Shown in pieces: positions 11,434-22,534 of a DNA stretch of 64,000 bases. The stretch is from NCBI GenBank assembly GCA_963971405.1, contig OZ020487.1:23855371-23919370 (forward strand), in the 5' to 3' direction. Each line of letters begins with the position of its first letter. Positions within the stretch are counted from its first letter, which is position 1. This DNA is from Psococerastis gibbosa. Its lineage: Eukaryota; Arthropoda; Insecta; Psocodea; Psocidae. Under the pieces are notes generated by a model that made no database searches, had not been told where the DNA came from, and saw only the letters and a list, made by a program, of their open reading frames with translations. Both the position numbers and the translations under genes were made by a program.

Positions 11434-11483
11434 TAACCCTTTCGTCCGCAGTGGCCTTGTCCGCAGTCCGCATCCGCAGTTTA
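11434..11483 (-). repeat. Right inverted repeat of the 10.57-kb segment; possible PTCD1 promoter area
   Basis: Reverse complement of 933-984. It is the only CpG-rich patch directly upstream of the PTCD1 start (11508), with CGTCCGCAGTGG and CCGCAGTCCGC. It may serve as promoter or 5' UTR of that gene, which is inference from position and composition. Confidence 0.6.
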
Positions 11484-11507
11484 GAAATCCCCAGTAGATG
11501 ATGAGTA

Positions 11508-11816
11508 ATGAGTATATCTAAATATAAAATAATGTTTTTGAAAAGCTGGAACTTTGCTAAAGCTAATGTGCTAGCAATGCCTGTTAAAAAGTTTTGCAAG
11601 GTGAATCTGTCGAAAGTTGGAAGTCAGGTAGGAGTAAAAGGCTCCGAAAATATGAATGCTGAAATATTTGGTGATTTCTGTGAAGACTCTTCCATATTAG
11701 CTCAGACTAAGGAAGACTTGGAGGATATTCAGGAAAACAAAAGAAAGAAGAAAATGGATCGCAGGGGTCCTGGTGTTTACATTGACATAATAAAAGCGCA
11801 TCTTAATGATCATCAG
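11508..11816 (+). CDS. PTCD1: PTCD1 exon 1
   Basis: 103 codons: the targeting region, an acidic linker (ETDL-like stretch with EDLEDIQENKRKKK) and the start of the first helical repeat. The donor is CAG|GTAATA, phase 0. The first Met lies 6 bp after the 10-bp direct repeat at 11492-11501. Confidence 0.8.
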
Positions 11817-14800
11817 GTAATACCACTTATTTATGAGCCTAGAAACTAGCATGATTAACAAATCCATATCCTAAGGGGGATCTGCAGGTTTTAACACCCC
11901 CTCCGCTCTCTAGCAGAAATTTCTGCCAAAAAACTCCCAAATTTTAATAATATTTCTGAATTTTCAATCATCACCTACATTCCTATACTTCTCTCCCCGT
12001 TCCCGGACATTTTCCCGGACAAACCTTGAAATCCCAGAGTTAACAATTTAATGGGGAAAATCCCTGAACCTAGCGGGCCTACTATGCCATTTAATATTAT
12101 CTTACTCTTGCGGTGAAAAAGGATGTTTTTAATGGCGTGAGAACACAGCCCAATAGGGAAGAATAATAACAAAAGTGATAACTTTATTGGGAGAGACGGG
12201 AAAGACAGCTACATTATTATGATAATTGTTTTTCTTCAAATAGACAAATAAATATTACATTTAGATTAGAAGATTTCTATATAAATCCCAAACCCGTTCA
12301 AGCCAGCTATATACCGTAATGGCAAAACCATTCACACATCCTTATATGGATTATCTATACCAAAGTCAAGCCCAACGTGGCAAAATTACTGCTGCAGACT
12401 TCAGAGAATGAGAGAAAACTATTTATGTCAGATGCTGTCGCCAATCACCATAATGGTTAACATTGCAATTGTAGGCATAATCTTTGCTCTCAGGTAAGTA
12501 TGAAAGAGTGAACTGTACAATCTTTGCTCAACATTCATTGCTTGTTTTAGTACATGAAAGCTGTTAATGTTCTTGAAGAGAGAATGATGAAAATAGATCG
12601 GGTAAAGCCTGATTCATACATTTACGACCTTCTTATCAGTTACTGTGGACGCAAGGGCGATGTAAAAGAAGCTTTCAGATTATACAATCAGGTACAGTAC
12701 CCTACTCATTTCAGGCTCAGGCACAATTGTAATTAATCTGTCAGGTGTATTAATTAATACTTAAGAGGACAATCTACGTAGAAAATGAGCACCCCAAAAT
12801 TTGTTGTTTTTATTGACTTTTTATTTGTTTATTAAATTAACAAAGCAAGTCATTTAAGATTTGGCTCATGGAAGTTGTAGAAGACTGCTTCGTGCATAAT
12901 ATAATCGGGTATTTTTAATTTTCGGTTTTGTAGTTCTTCCAAAAATCGCAGAATATGCATAATTTTAGTCCGTTCTGGTATTTATGAAAGAACTAAGGTA
13001 CCGTACCAAAATTTAATATTTCCTATTACATGATGCATGAACCAATCTTCTACAACTTCCATGGGGCAAATTTTTAATGACTTCCTTTGTTAATTTAAAA
13101 AAAAAAAAAAAATAGTCAATAAAAACAACAAATTTTGGGGTGCTCATTTTCTACGTAGCATGTCCTCTTAATACTATGTAAGTCGTTTAAGATTTTGCTG
13201 TCTTGTACCATCGACTGGAATATTACGTCCATATCCCCAGGGGCATTATAATCCCCTAATACACAGTTTTTAGGTATCACATTTATTACATCGTTTAACT
13301 TTGGGACGTTGTTTTGAGGATTGTACAGACCAATTACGCAATAGCGGCGGTTGTGTTTCCAGACATCAGCCCGTACCGCTTAAAGCTTGTTTCCAAAAGA
13401 CATTTCTGCTATGTTTATTGTCTCAGTTTTTAAATGAGATCGTATATATACGATGATTCCCGAAGCGACTTGTCTTTCACGGGTCAATGCATGCAAAGCA
13501 TACCCAAGGATTTGTTATTTTGCGTCCGATGCAGCTCCATCTTCGAAATGAAGCATATGTCAAAATGGAAGATACAGTTTCAAGTTCGGTGAACTTGGCG
13601 TCATTTTGACCTCCAGCATTCCAGATCGTCGCCAGAGTCCGCATAAAAACTGTTGGTCTCTGGTAGAAAGGCGACCACGCTCGTTTAGTCACAACAGAGT
13701 TGCGTCCAGGGGACACATATGTATTCACATATACAGTACATTACACAGACGCGAGCTATACCACCCCTGAAGAACTGCAATTTTATATTTATTTTTAGAT
13801 AAAAAATCGTGGCTATCCTGTTACGGGAGGGCAGTATACTTCCTTATTCAACGCCTGTGCTAATTCTCATAGATCACAGTTGGCTCTAGAAGTCGCAGGG
13901 AAAGTAAGAAGTTATTTAGCCGCTGATGACGTTCATAAAATTAATATTAAAAACTACAATGTCATGCTAAAAGGCAAGTTGAAAAATTCGCCCCTAAAGT
14001 ACTAAGAGAGAACATATTTTGTACAGTCTATGTTTGCATATTGTGTAACGTCTGGCAACTGACAATCCTTAAGATTGTGTGACGACTGCCATTCATTTTA
14101 ATCACTGAGGTGTCGGAAATTTCAAGGACAATCATTTTGGTAAGTTGTTACCCTTTGGGATAGGGAAGAACTTGTTGTTGCAGTTGACAAATTTTCTGTC
14201 GGCTATAAATGTCAGATAGTCTACCTTTTGGGCAAAAGGTGTACATTTTGATCAATGTTGTCATTTGAGACTACTTAGCCTTTCATTGTTTTAAAAGTTC
14301 ACTTGTCCTTCAGCTGTTCCGGCCATTGTTTCAGACCTATTTTTGCTTTAGATATTTATTTATTCTGCCTGCATTTGATAATTAATACTTTTGATGTTTT
14401 TTTAGCATTCGGTCGTCATGGAGACTTAAAAACTGCTTTATCAATCGTGGATGAAGTCCTGGAAAGACGTGGCAAAGTTCAAGCCGATACATATAACTTC
14501 CTCCTTCAAGCGTGTATTTCTGACCCAAACAGTGGATTTCGCCACGCACTTTTTACATGGCATCGCATGCTCCAACATAAGACTGATCCAAGTGTCTTTA
14601 CATTTAACCTTCTTCTTCGTGCTACCCGTGACTGTAATCTTGGAGATCCCTCTCAAATTCAGAATTTACTGGATGAAATAGTTCGTGAAGCGCCAAGCCG
14701 TTTTTTGCGAAAGGTAAGAATGCGATCTGAGTTTGGGTAATATACAGCTCAATTTCTCGTAGTTTTCATATAAATTCATTCTCGAATAAATAAAAATAAC

Positions 14801-17800
14801 ACTTATTTTTCCAGATCCTTGTTATGAGAACTGTCCATCTTCCCTCGAATTGTTTTATTGTATTAGCCAGCTATTTTGATGCAATATGTATTGTGCGAAA
14901 TTCCGTTCGATAAATATAGTAGCCCTGTGAAATTTCTTATGTAAAACTTAATGATGGAAAGCATTTCTTGTCCTTACAGTTGACAGTTACCTCTGCTGCA
15001 CAAATGTTGCCTCCAATCGATTCCATACAAAAACAACAATTTTCAGCGCAAGATCCGAATACAAACTGTAGAGAAACTCGATTTGAGGACCAGAGACAAC
15101 TTCATAGTACAGGAACGGAAAAGATGCCTATTGCGGAAGAACGGCATAGCGCACAAGGAGAAATTGAAGATCAATATGTTGAGAGTCCAGGCGAAAATGT
15201 TATAGAAAAAGTTAACAATGAAGTTAGTTTTGTCTCCTTACGTCAAGAACTCTCTGTCGATCTACCTAATATGATTGCCATTCGCCCTAAAATTGGATCT
15301 TTTACTCGTCTTGCTACTTTTAAATCAGCTTACCACAGGTATGCCAGCTAACATTTTCTTCTGGCGTTAAGCCTTGTTTGCAAAGTTTTGCTTTAGCCTT
15401 CTTAAATCTGTAAAACCGCATTTTGATGGTCCTTATAATGTGATGCATAAAATAGTCTCCAACAGCCAATCTTTTGTAATTTCAGTTGAAATTTAAATTT
15501 AAATTCATAATGTATTAAATGTAATATTATGATACACTTTAACGAACTGGCCTATAAACGTATAAAGATTTAGGTGGGTTTTAATTCACATACGTATATG
15601 TTGTAGTCGTTATTCATGTAAACAAAACTCAATAAGTGATAATTTTCTTCTGGGGCAAAAATTAAATAGGCTTGATTTTCATTAAAAAAAAGAATGACTA
15701 AAAAATAATTATTCTGCTGAACCTGCTATCGTGCTTTCTAACTTCAAGTGTTAAATAGAGTAACAAAACCGAACAGGTTGTTTTCCCAACGAAAGTTTTG
15801 GTTTTGAAGAAAACATGTTTTTTTTTAAAGAAATTATGGATTGCATTATACCGTGTAGTATTATAGTACAATACAATAATAGTGGTCTGCCCATTTGACT
15901 CTGGAATCGTCCCATCGATCAATTCAGTCCTAGGCTATGATATTTTCGTGATATTTTAATTAAAGGGAATAATACTTCCAAAATTGTATTAACCGCCATT
16001 TATCAGACTACACAACATATTAATAATAATAATGACCTGAAGGACTCATTAATTTAGTCCTACTTATAGTGGCTCATTGTGGTCCCTTGTCCAATGCGAA
16101 CGACTCCATGGATTTCGAGCATTATTTACATTGTTTCCGTATGAATTTTTGGTCATTGGTAAACTGCCATCCTACACTGATGGAACATGTTAGTACAATA
16201 TGTGCCGGCCGCCATACCAAGTTGAATCCAGCGGGCCAGAGCAGGTTCAAAGCTGCAGATAACTTGGTCGTGTGCACAGTGCCGGTAGGGAAACATGGTA
16301 GGACTTGTCCTGGTCACATCCGAACTAATCGTGTGACTTCACTGTGTTTCCCAAGTGGTTCGGAATCCACTATAATCAGGAGGTCCACTGTCCTATGGGC
16401 TGGCGTAGGACAGTCAAGTCGGGGTCGCTCTATGGGCCCAAGTATGAGGCCTAAGTCGTTACTAACCCGACGAAAACTACTACTACTACTAGTACAATAT
16501 GTCCTAATGACCCTTGTTTGTATGGGTATCCCATTGTTTTAGGTTACTTTTGATGGGAGGTGTCACTGGCTTTCTTCAAGTTATGGATAGTATTCAAATT
16601 AAACCTGACATAAAGACGTTCACCTTGCTTCTAGAAATTATCCCATCTACTGAGGAAGCTGAAAAGGTAAGGTGCTAAGTTTAACAAAATAGCATACCTT
16701 CTGCCATTTGTCTAACCAATAAATGTGAAAGTCAATTATCCTTTTACTCCTTATTCTATGGGCCAGCCATTTTATTTCAGTTGGAGATATTACGAAAAGG
16801 TACATATTGGCGTATATTTAACATTTTATACACTCACGAAGTCAGCACAGATTCAGGGCTCGAGACTGAAATTCCAAAACCTACTTTCCTTGGCATTATG
16901 AAAGACATTTTCAAATTTCGGACATAACGTTAATTTTTTTTCTAGCCATTTGCATTGTATAGAAGTACAATAGCTCTAAGTAATCGTCAGACTTTTATGG
17001 TGACTTTCCGCCAAATATGAAAACACTACCCGCTTGTAATCAAATTGCGACATTGTCGTTTTATTTATCAATATTAGAAACATTACATAACATAGTATCG
17101 CACTGTGTTACGTCATCATCTATAATCAGGTCCATTTGCCAGCGTGCGATATGAGAGCCTCCTCCACTTCTTCCTGGCTCTCCAATTCTGATCATTCAGC
17201 ACTTCCTCTGGAACTAGTCGTAAGATTGTCTTCAATTTGGTTTCTGAATCAATCTCATCCTTGGTCTTCCTCTCCTCAGTGTACCTTCTATTTCCTCTTC
17301 CAACCATTATTGTTCTGATGAAGCCCTTGTGTTCCCTCCATATCCTTTTCCAGCCTCTTCTTCGCGCACCTGCACAACCATTCTCTTTACGTGTCAAAAC
17401 CATTGCAGTCTCATTCTAGCTATCCTCAACACCTCCACCTCTTCTCATCACTTAATTTCTAATGACGCACGGGCCTTTTAATAGGCTACTTGACAACTAT
17501 TAAAAACCTATTTGAATGCTTTAGATTTATTCCGTAACCCTGAAAGCTACAACTGCCAAGTAGCCTATTTGTTACCAAACATATGGATCACCCTGTGTTT
17601 AAGAATAGCAGCTGAACTTAATCAAGCCATGCTTATGTTATATGTTTCAATGGTTAGTTTGTCTCAGCTTGTCCATTATCTCTTGAAACTGGTTGACATC
17701 GAAGACCAGTTTGCTAATGACCGAAAGTTCATACAGAACCAATAATGTCAGAAAATCCATTGGATCGTTGGCATTGGAGAAGGACATAGTCCTATGTCCA

Positions 17801-20774
17801 TAAAACATCCTTCAATTAATAAATAATATATTGTATATAAATAATATAGCTACCCTGTATTTCTCCTTCATGTAATAATGTTCTATATTATTTGTTCTAG
17901 GATCTGATGAGCATTATGAAATTAAAACGATTACCATTTGATACAGGGTTTTTCAATGTTTTAATTAAGAAAAGATGTTTCCGCAACGATTATAAGGCAG
18001 CAAAGGTAAGCTCCAGCAATTTCAATCAACAGCAACTATAAGGGTGTTCTTAAAGAATCCAAGGGAGAGTTTCTCTGTTGACTTCGTAGAAGCGAAACAT
18101 TATAATATTAATTTTAAAGAACAACAATGTATTTAGCCCAGTATACCAAGTTGAATCCATGAGAGCAGAGCTTGTTTCAAACTGCGGCAAACTTGGTAGA
18201 GTGCACAGCGTTGGCAGAGGAACATGGTGGGACATGATATCGTGCTAAGACTATACCAGTCAGTCTACATGCGTATCGAGTCCTGGTCACCTCCGATTTA
18301 ATCGGGTGACTACCATGTTCCCAAAGTGGTTCGGAATCCACTATAATCAGGAGGTCCACCCTGTTAGTCAACTCCCCTTTCCCCCGAGGTGAAAGAGTCT
18401 GCCCTTAGGGTGCCTCAAGTTAACAAACAGACTATCTCCCCCTGCCAGGCTGACAGGGTTGCTTAAAGCATAAATGGTGAAAGCAGGCGTTGGAAAAACA
18501 AAATACAAAAAGTTTAATTTGCTGTTTTCCCACCTACCTTAGATGTCACTAGGGAACAACAAAGTGTTGTGAACAGAACTTTTATAATTCAAACTACCAA
18601 ATTGCCATAGTAAAATGTTCACTTTCGCGCCTGATATTTCCATAGAATGAATATTTCATATTGCGATTGTTGTTTTTATTTGGGCTCAGAACAAAACAAC
18701 TTTTTTTTTTGTAGGAAGTTCTAGGTCTAATGCAGATGGCAGGAGTTCAATTAGACTTGGTTACTTTTGGAGTTCTGTCACTGACATGTCAAACGCGAGA
18801 AGATGCTGAAGAGTTCATTGGAAGCGTTAGAGAAGCTGGATTCAGGTTTGTTATTGAATTATCAATGTGTTCATTTCACAACTACTAGTATGTTAGTACG
18901 TCAGGGGGCAGCAAATCTTGTTAGCCACTTGTGGCGCTTTACGTGAACCGGTTGTGCTATTCCCTAATCCTGTCGGAGCATCAGTGGAGAATACAGGCTT
19001 ATAAACGCGAAATTGTACTCTGGCTGGAGGGTGAATTATGTAATTTACACTAACTGCATTGAATACGTATTGTATTTTATTTATTTTTTATTTATTTATG
19101 AATGTATTGCAGTAGCAAGGACCATAATCTCCTTTGTATGTGTAAATTAAAAAAAAATGTAATAGAAACTTTTATGTGGAGCCTATACTTTGCCATTGTA
19201 TTGCTAACAAGTTAACAAGGACGATAGTCCGCTTTTTCTTGTTTTTCCATGTTAATATTTCTTAATATTTAGATTTATAATATTTTATATTAGGTTTGAT
19301 GTGCCGCCCTCCCACGCTTCGGCTTGAGGGGGCACAGGTTGTAATTTTATGTCCACCTATATTTTGTTCAGAAATACACGGTTTTCTACCTATCTATCTA
19401 ATACTGGAATCTTTTACAAAAATGAATGGACACCCGCCCCATCCTCAAATACAATGAAGTAGTCCCGTAGATTAGTAGTACGGACTCTTGCCTTTCACCG
19501 TTAAGGCTGTTAGTTGGAGTCTCACATGTCCTGCATTTTTTGCCCATGCTTTGGAGGGCATGTAAAGCAGGTGGTCCCGGGCCTTCATAGTTGAGTGTAA
19601 GAGAGGACTTTATAGCCCTATCTCCGCCAGGTTGGTTAGTAACATTACAAGAGTAGTTATTTATTTACTCCTCCAATGATAGCGAGTTCCATGCACATAC
19701 TGCTAGCCTGCAGTGGCAACTGTTGCTCATGCCTCAGTCCCCCCTTGACTACACCCACGGATTTATGCCATTGATTAGCTAGTTGCTCAGCTAACTGGCC
19801 CATAAAAACCGACATTTGCGGTTGACATACGCCGTCAGTGTTCTCGACTAAAGGTGTAAAAGAGACATGGCGAGCTTCATATTCGTCATTGACTAATTAA
19901 TTCGCTACGATTACGACTGCCACTTGTATTGAAATGTTGAGCGTATTATAAACATGCTACCAGCTTGTATTGATGTATAACAGTCTATCTCTGGCAAATC
20001 TCGAAAACGTTGTGACTGTAGGGTATACCTGCAGCCTGATCGAGGCGATTATAATACCGGTATTTATTTAATCCCCTGGTATTAATAATGTAAACAAGAT
20101 AATTTTATAATGGAAACTGCTATTCAAAATTTGTTTGTCTACAGTTATAATCCTAGGGTATTTATTTAACCCCGGTATTATAATCGCCTCAATCAGGCTG
20201 CAGAAGTTGTAAATTTATGAATTTGACAAATTGGCTTCTGAAAAAATTCATTCTTTGTTCCTGTAAATCTCTGACAAGAGAGAGTGGAAATGGCTGACAA
20301 ATCACACCCGGGCAACTGGTGCTGAATATTGATGATGATGCACTGATGATGAACTGCCTTCGCATGTTCTCATAAAACGGAAGGTTTTATTTCTACTTGC
20401 ACCTCGGGCTTAAGCTATTCGCGAACCACAGCCATCACACGACACAGATATTTGCAATTAAATCATCTTAAACCCGAAAAGCGACAAAGCGCCTATTTAA
20501 TGCAATGTCTTTAAAATTTTAGGGAATTGAGTCTTTCATATTCGTGCCATTGACGCGAATTTAATTTATGGCTGATTTTGGTTGCAGGTTGAATTCCGAA
20601 ATGTTGACACCCATGGTACGCCGCGCAACTTACATAGCTGATCTAAAAATGGGTCTCCTCCTTTTGAGGGCCATAAAAGAAGACGATGTTCAGCCCAATC
20701 CAAGATTAATGTCTCACATTCACAAATTTGTTGAAACTCATAAAGGGAGAGAAGCTGCAAAAAGTCAACAATGA
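11508..20774 (+). CDS. PTCD1: Pentatricopeptide repeat-containing protein 1, mitochondrial (PTCD1), nine exons
   Basis: Joined exons 11508-11816, 12551-12691, 13799-13973, 14406-14713, 14980-15338, 16543-16666, 17901-18005, 18715-18845 and 20588-20774 give 612 codons plus TGA. Every junction is in phase. The N-terminus is basic and amphipathic, as expected for a mitochondrial targeting signal; Met 11508 is used, with Met 11532 an alternative. PPR helical hairpins occupy about residues 110-300 (for example YDLLISYCGRKGDVKEAFRL, YNFLLQAC and FTFNLLLRATRDCN) and about 430-560 (TFTLLLEIIPS, FFNVLIKKR, TFGVLSLTCQ). The linker from about 312 to 400 is poorly conserved. In other animals PTCD1 is a matrix protein that binds mitochondrial leucine tRNAs and 16S rRNA and supports mitoribosome assembly. 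Human PTCD1 is about 700 residues, so this is slightly short. Exon boundaries are my reading of splice sites. Confidence 0.88.
12551..12691 (+). CDS. PTCD1: PTCD1 exon 2
   Basis: 47 codons starting YMKAVNVLEERMMK. It contains a PPR hairpin (KPDSYIYDLLISYCGRKGD). The acceptor is TGTTTTAG and the donor CAG|GTACAG, phase 0 on both sides. Confidence 0.88.
12761..13170. mobile_element. MITE with long terminal inverted repeats in PTCD1 intron 2
   Basis: The ends TTAAGAGGACA ... TGTCCTCTTAA are followed inward by about 70 bp of near-identical inverted sequence (CTACGTAGAAAATGAGCACC and its reverse complement). The boundary is ambiguous: TTAA could be the duplicated target, as in piggyBac, or TAC just outside (12758-12760 and 13171-13173) could be a 3-bp duplication. 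No coding capacity. Confidence 0.75.
13190..13725 (-). pseudogene. LINE APE-type endonuclease remnant
   Basis: Read on the minus strand, broken frames give TLATIWNAGGQNDAKFTELE, then RERQVASGIIVYIRSHLKTE, then RRYCVIGLYNPQNNVPKLND and CVLGDYNAPGDMDV. These match the order of the apurinic-type endonuclease of non-LTR retrotransposons, including the GDYNAPG form of its GDFN motif. Stops and frameshifts show it is dead. It lies antisense in PTCD1 intron 2, 73 bp before exon 3. Confidence 0.7.
13799..13973 (+). CDS. PTCD1: PTCD1 exon 3, with GC donor
   Basis: 58 codons plus one base, starting IKNRGYPVTGGQYTSLFNAC. The acceptor is ATTTTTAG. No usable GT donor keeps the frame; the strong GC donor AAG|GCAAGT at 13974 does. 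It leaves one base that joins exon 4 to make GCA (Ala). Confidence 0.85.
14406..14713 (+). CDS. PTCD1: PTCD1 exon 4
   Basis: Starts (A)FGRHGDLKTALSIVDEV and holds the most recognisable PTCD1 repeats, YNFLLQAC and FTFNLLLRATRDCNLGDPS. The donor is AAG|GTAAGA, phase 0. Confidence 0.9.
14980..15338 (+). CDS. PTCD1: PTCD1 exon 5
   Basis: Begins LTVTSAAQMLPPID and contains a polar, poorly conserved linker. It ends LATFKSAYH with two carried bases (AG). The acceptor is CCTTACAG and the donor CAG|GTATGC. Confidence 0.85.
15575..15935 (+). repeat. GTCTGTCT-family interspersed repeat, 3' part, in PTCD1 intron 5
   Basis: Matches the second half of the repeat at 25319-26213: ATTCACATA, TGTAGTCGTTATT, CTTCTGGGG, TTCTGC and GAACAGGTTG in the same order. 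The 5' half with the GTCTGTCT microsatellite is absent. Confidence 0.65.
16190..16500 (+). mobile_element. LINE 3'-end fragment with (CTA)n tail in PTCD1 intron 5
   Basis: A sequence running from ACCAAGTTGAATCCA to GGAATCCACTATAATCAGGA is shared with 18135-18365. It then continues into TATGGGCCCA and a (CTA)n tail, like the LINE ending at 9056. No coding frame survives. Confidence 0.55.
16543..16666 (+). CDS. PTCD1: PTCD1 exon 6
   Basis: Starts (R)LLLMGGVTGFLQVMDS and holds KPDIKTFTLLLEIIPSTEEA. The acceptor is TTGTTTTAG and the donor AAG|GTAAGG. Two carried bases enter and phase 0 leaves. Confidence 0.9.
17116..17403 (-). pseudogene. Possible RTE-like LINE C-terminal remnant
   Basis: A 95-codon minus-strand frame with basic GRGNRRYTEERKTKD and LNDQNWRARKKWRRLSYR, compatible with the tail of an RTE-type ORF2. 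The match is weak and chance is possible. It lies antisense in PTCD1 intron 6. Confidence 0.3.
17901..18005 (+). CDS. PTCD1: PTCD1 exon 7
   Basis: 35 codons, DLMSIMKLKRLPFDTGFFNV to YKAAK. The acceptor is TTGTTCTAG and the donor AAG|GTAAGC, phase 0 on both sides. Confidence 0.88.
18135..18365 (+). mobile_element. Second copy of the 16190-16395 LINE-like repeat, in PTCD1 intron 7
   Basis: Shares ACCAAGTTGAATCCA, ACTTGGT, TCCTGGTCAC and TGGTTCGGAATCCACTATAA with the copy at 16190. It has an additional about 30-bp segment (GTCAGTCTACATGCG) and continues into C-rich DNA to about 18470. Confidence 0.55.
18715..18845 (+). CDS. PTCD1: PTCD1 exon 8
   Basis: Reads EVLGLMQMAGVQLDLVTFGV to VREAGF with two carried bases (AG). 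The acceptor follows a T10 tract (TTTGTAG), and the donor is CAG|GTTTGT. Confidence 0.88.
19461..19660 (+). mobile_element. tRNA-derived SINE, copy A
   Basis: The head AGTCCCGTAGATTAGTAGTA and GTTGGAGTC are degenerate RNA polymerase III A and B boxes. The shared body follows: ATGCTTTGGAGGGCATGTAA, GGTGGTCCCGGGCCTT and GAGTGTAAGAGAGGACTTTA. The same body occurs at 32202, 51124 (minus) and 56286. Confidence 0.7.
20029..20203. mobile_element. Foldback element in PTCD1 intron 8
   Basis: A 175-bp inverted repeat with CTGCAGCCTGAT at one end and ATCAGGCTGCAG at the other. The arms continue as GAGGCGATTATAATACCGG with few mismatches. No clear target duplication was identified and it is non-coding. 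Confidence 0.65.
20588..20774 (+). CDS. PTCD1: PTCD1 exon 9, with stop
   Basis: Starts (R)LNSEMLTPMVRRATYIAD and ends REAAKSQQ, then TGA (20772-20774). An ATTAAA poly(A)-signal variant lies at 20814-20819, 40 bp after the stop. Confidence 0.9.
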
Positions 20775-22534
20775 TTTTCTATGAAATGGACTGTGGAATA
20801 GAAACAATTATATATTAAAATTTAGTTATCCCTTTCATATTTAATTGTGACCTATCGCATTATTATAGGTAGATAAATAGATGTACATATACTGTATATG
20901 ATAGAACTGATTTAGTTCAAACCAATACCAGCTAGCAGAGTCGTTTAGCCAAAATATTTGAATCGGAAGGAATGGAAATGTCTTATCCTGAGCAAACTGT
21001 GATGGGTAAACTATTAGAGCTGAGGTTTCGTTAACAAAACGCATTCATTTGGCGTCTTGCAAATTTGGTATAATACTGTGCTATTTATACCATAGTAGTA
21101 GTACATTGTGTGTCATCCCACACAATGGCTACGGAACATATGCTTCAAAATTTAGATCAACTTCATATTTTCTTAAGAGACTATGCCTGCATTCATACAG
21201 CAGTATATCAATATTATGATTGCGATCTGATTAGTTGCAGTAGACTATATTTTATAAATCAGCCAAATGAGGGCTATCCTGTAAACATTCATATTCATGT
21301 ATCTTCCTCTTTTCTCGTTCGTAGCTAGTGTGCAGCCCTGTAGCTAGTATAAGTTCATTTTTTATATATACCTTTACTACCACTAGAATTGTACCGTATA
21401 CATGCAAGTATGTTTAAATGACAAGTAATAGTAACTGGGATTGTACTAGCAACAGCAAGTAATAAGACGAAGAGTAAAAATTCAATATTTAAATATTGGC
21501 GCTAACAGGAAACCAGCGCAATTAGTGAGTAACTAGTGTAAATATGCAAAAATTTGTAGAAACTAAGCCAAAACTGTTGAAAATAAATTTCTAACATTAT
21601 TTTATTTAGTATGGGTTCCAATGTGTGCTTATTCGAACGCAATTTAATTTATATTAGTAAACACTCTTTCCTAATTTTCGGAAATGACGTCAAATTTGAT
21701 TCTGGATAAATCCGCTAGAGTGAAATTGGCGCTGCAAACAGGCAAACAGCAAACTTTAGTTTAGTTCCGAGAGAAAACTCACAACATGCTACGTCAACAT
21801 AGGATTTTCTGAAACATTTATATGTATAAGGTAATTATTTTGACTTTTTTATAATAAGTGATGCTACCACTACGTTAATTAATTCATTGGTCGCAGGTAC
21901 TGTGCAACTGAGCTATATCGAAAGTCTGTGGAAAATTGTTTGGAAAGCTTCATTGTTAGTTCTGAGTAAGCAATGGAGCTTGGTGGAAGTTTAGACCATG
22001 AAAGTTATTTTCTATACGCGCTGCTATGCTTATTGTAATCATCGTATTAAAATTTGCAGCCTTGCACTCATTTTTTATTACGGTATGTAATGTTCACTGC
22101 AGGCTTTCCCGGAATTTCCCGCACTTACAAAAATTTGAATGGCCGCTCAGCTTTTCGTGTAGGTATCGCCGCCATCTTAACATGGGCAATTTCCAAATAA
22201 CTAATTATTTTAATCATATTTTATTAATGGGAACAATTGGGTTACATCATGTAAATGTAAACTATTTGTCAATATGTTTATCTTACATTTTACCATGTTG
22301 AACTATTGCTTTTAACCGGCGTTTCTGGCATTTGGGCTATTTTCTAAAAAATATATATATAGTTTTATGTGAGCCTTTCTATTCATTTTTTCAAATGCGC
22401 AGTTGTAGTTTTACTTGCTGTCGAGTGTCGACGTAATAATAAAAGCGGTAACTTAAGCTTTTCTGGAAATTATTAATTCTATGTTTGTATTAATATTTTT
22501 TTGTTAAGTGTTAATACTGTTCTTTTTATTACAG
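20775..22534. other. Intergenic stretch between PTCD1 and the lola-like gene
   Basis: PTCD1 3' UTR to about 20840, then AT-rich DNA with no recognisable gene. Upstream exons and the promoter of the lola-like gene are not identifiable here and may lie anywhere in this stretch. Confidence 0.4.

Larger units (their letters stand above)
924..11491. mobile_element. Candidate 10.57-kb inserted segment bounded by inverted repeats and a 10-bp direct repeat
   Basis: A 52-bp sequence at 933-984 recurs as a 50-bp reverse complement at 11434-11483, identical apart from a 2-bp gap. Just outside lies the exact 10-mer CAGTAGATGA, at 914-923 and 11492-11501, separated from the inverted repeats by 9 and 8 bp. 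Terminal inverted repeats with a 10-bp target duplication are typical of Mutator-like (MULE) transposons. I see no MULE transposase inside. The interior holds several other transposons (2332-2780, 6850-7255, 7323-9056, 10350-10580). The right boundary lies 6 bp before the PTCD1 start codon at 11508. That it is one transposition unit is inference. Confidence 0.5.
18846..20587. other. PTCD1 intron 8 (1.7 kb)
   Basis: Holds the SINE at 19461-19660 and the foldback at 20029-20203. About 19290-19395 has a G/C hairpin (GCCGCCCTCC ... GAGGGGGC) and ends in a CTAT repeat, resembling a retroelement 3' end. The rest is featureless. Confidence 0.5.
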
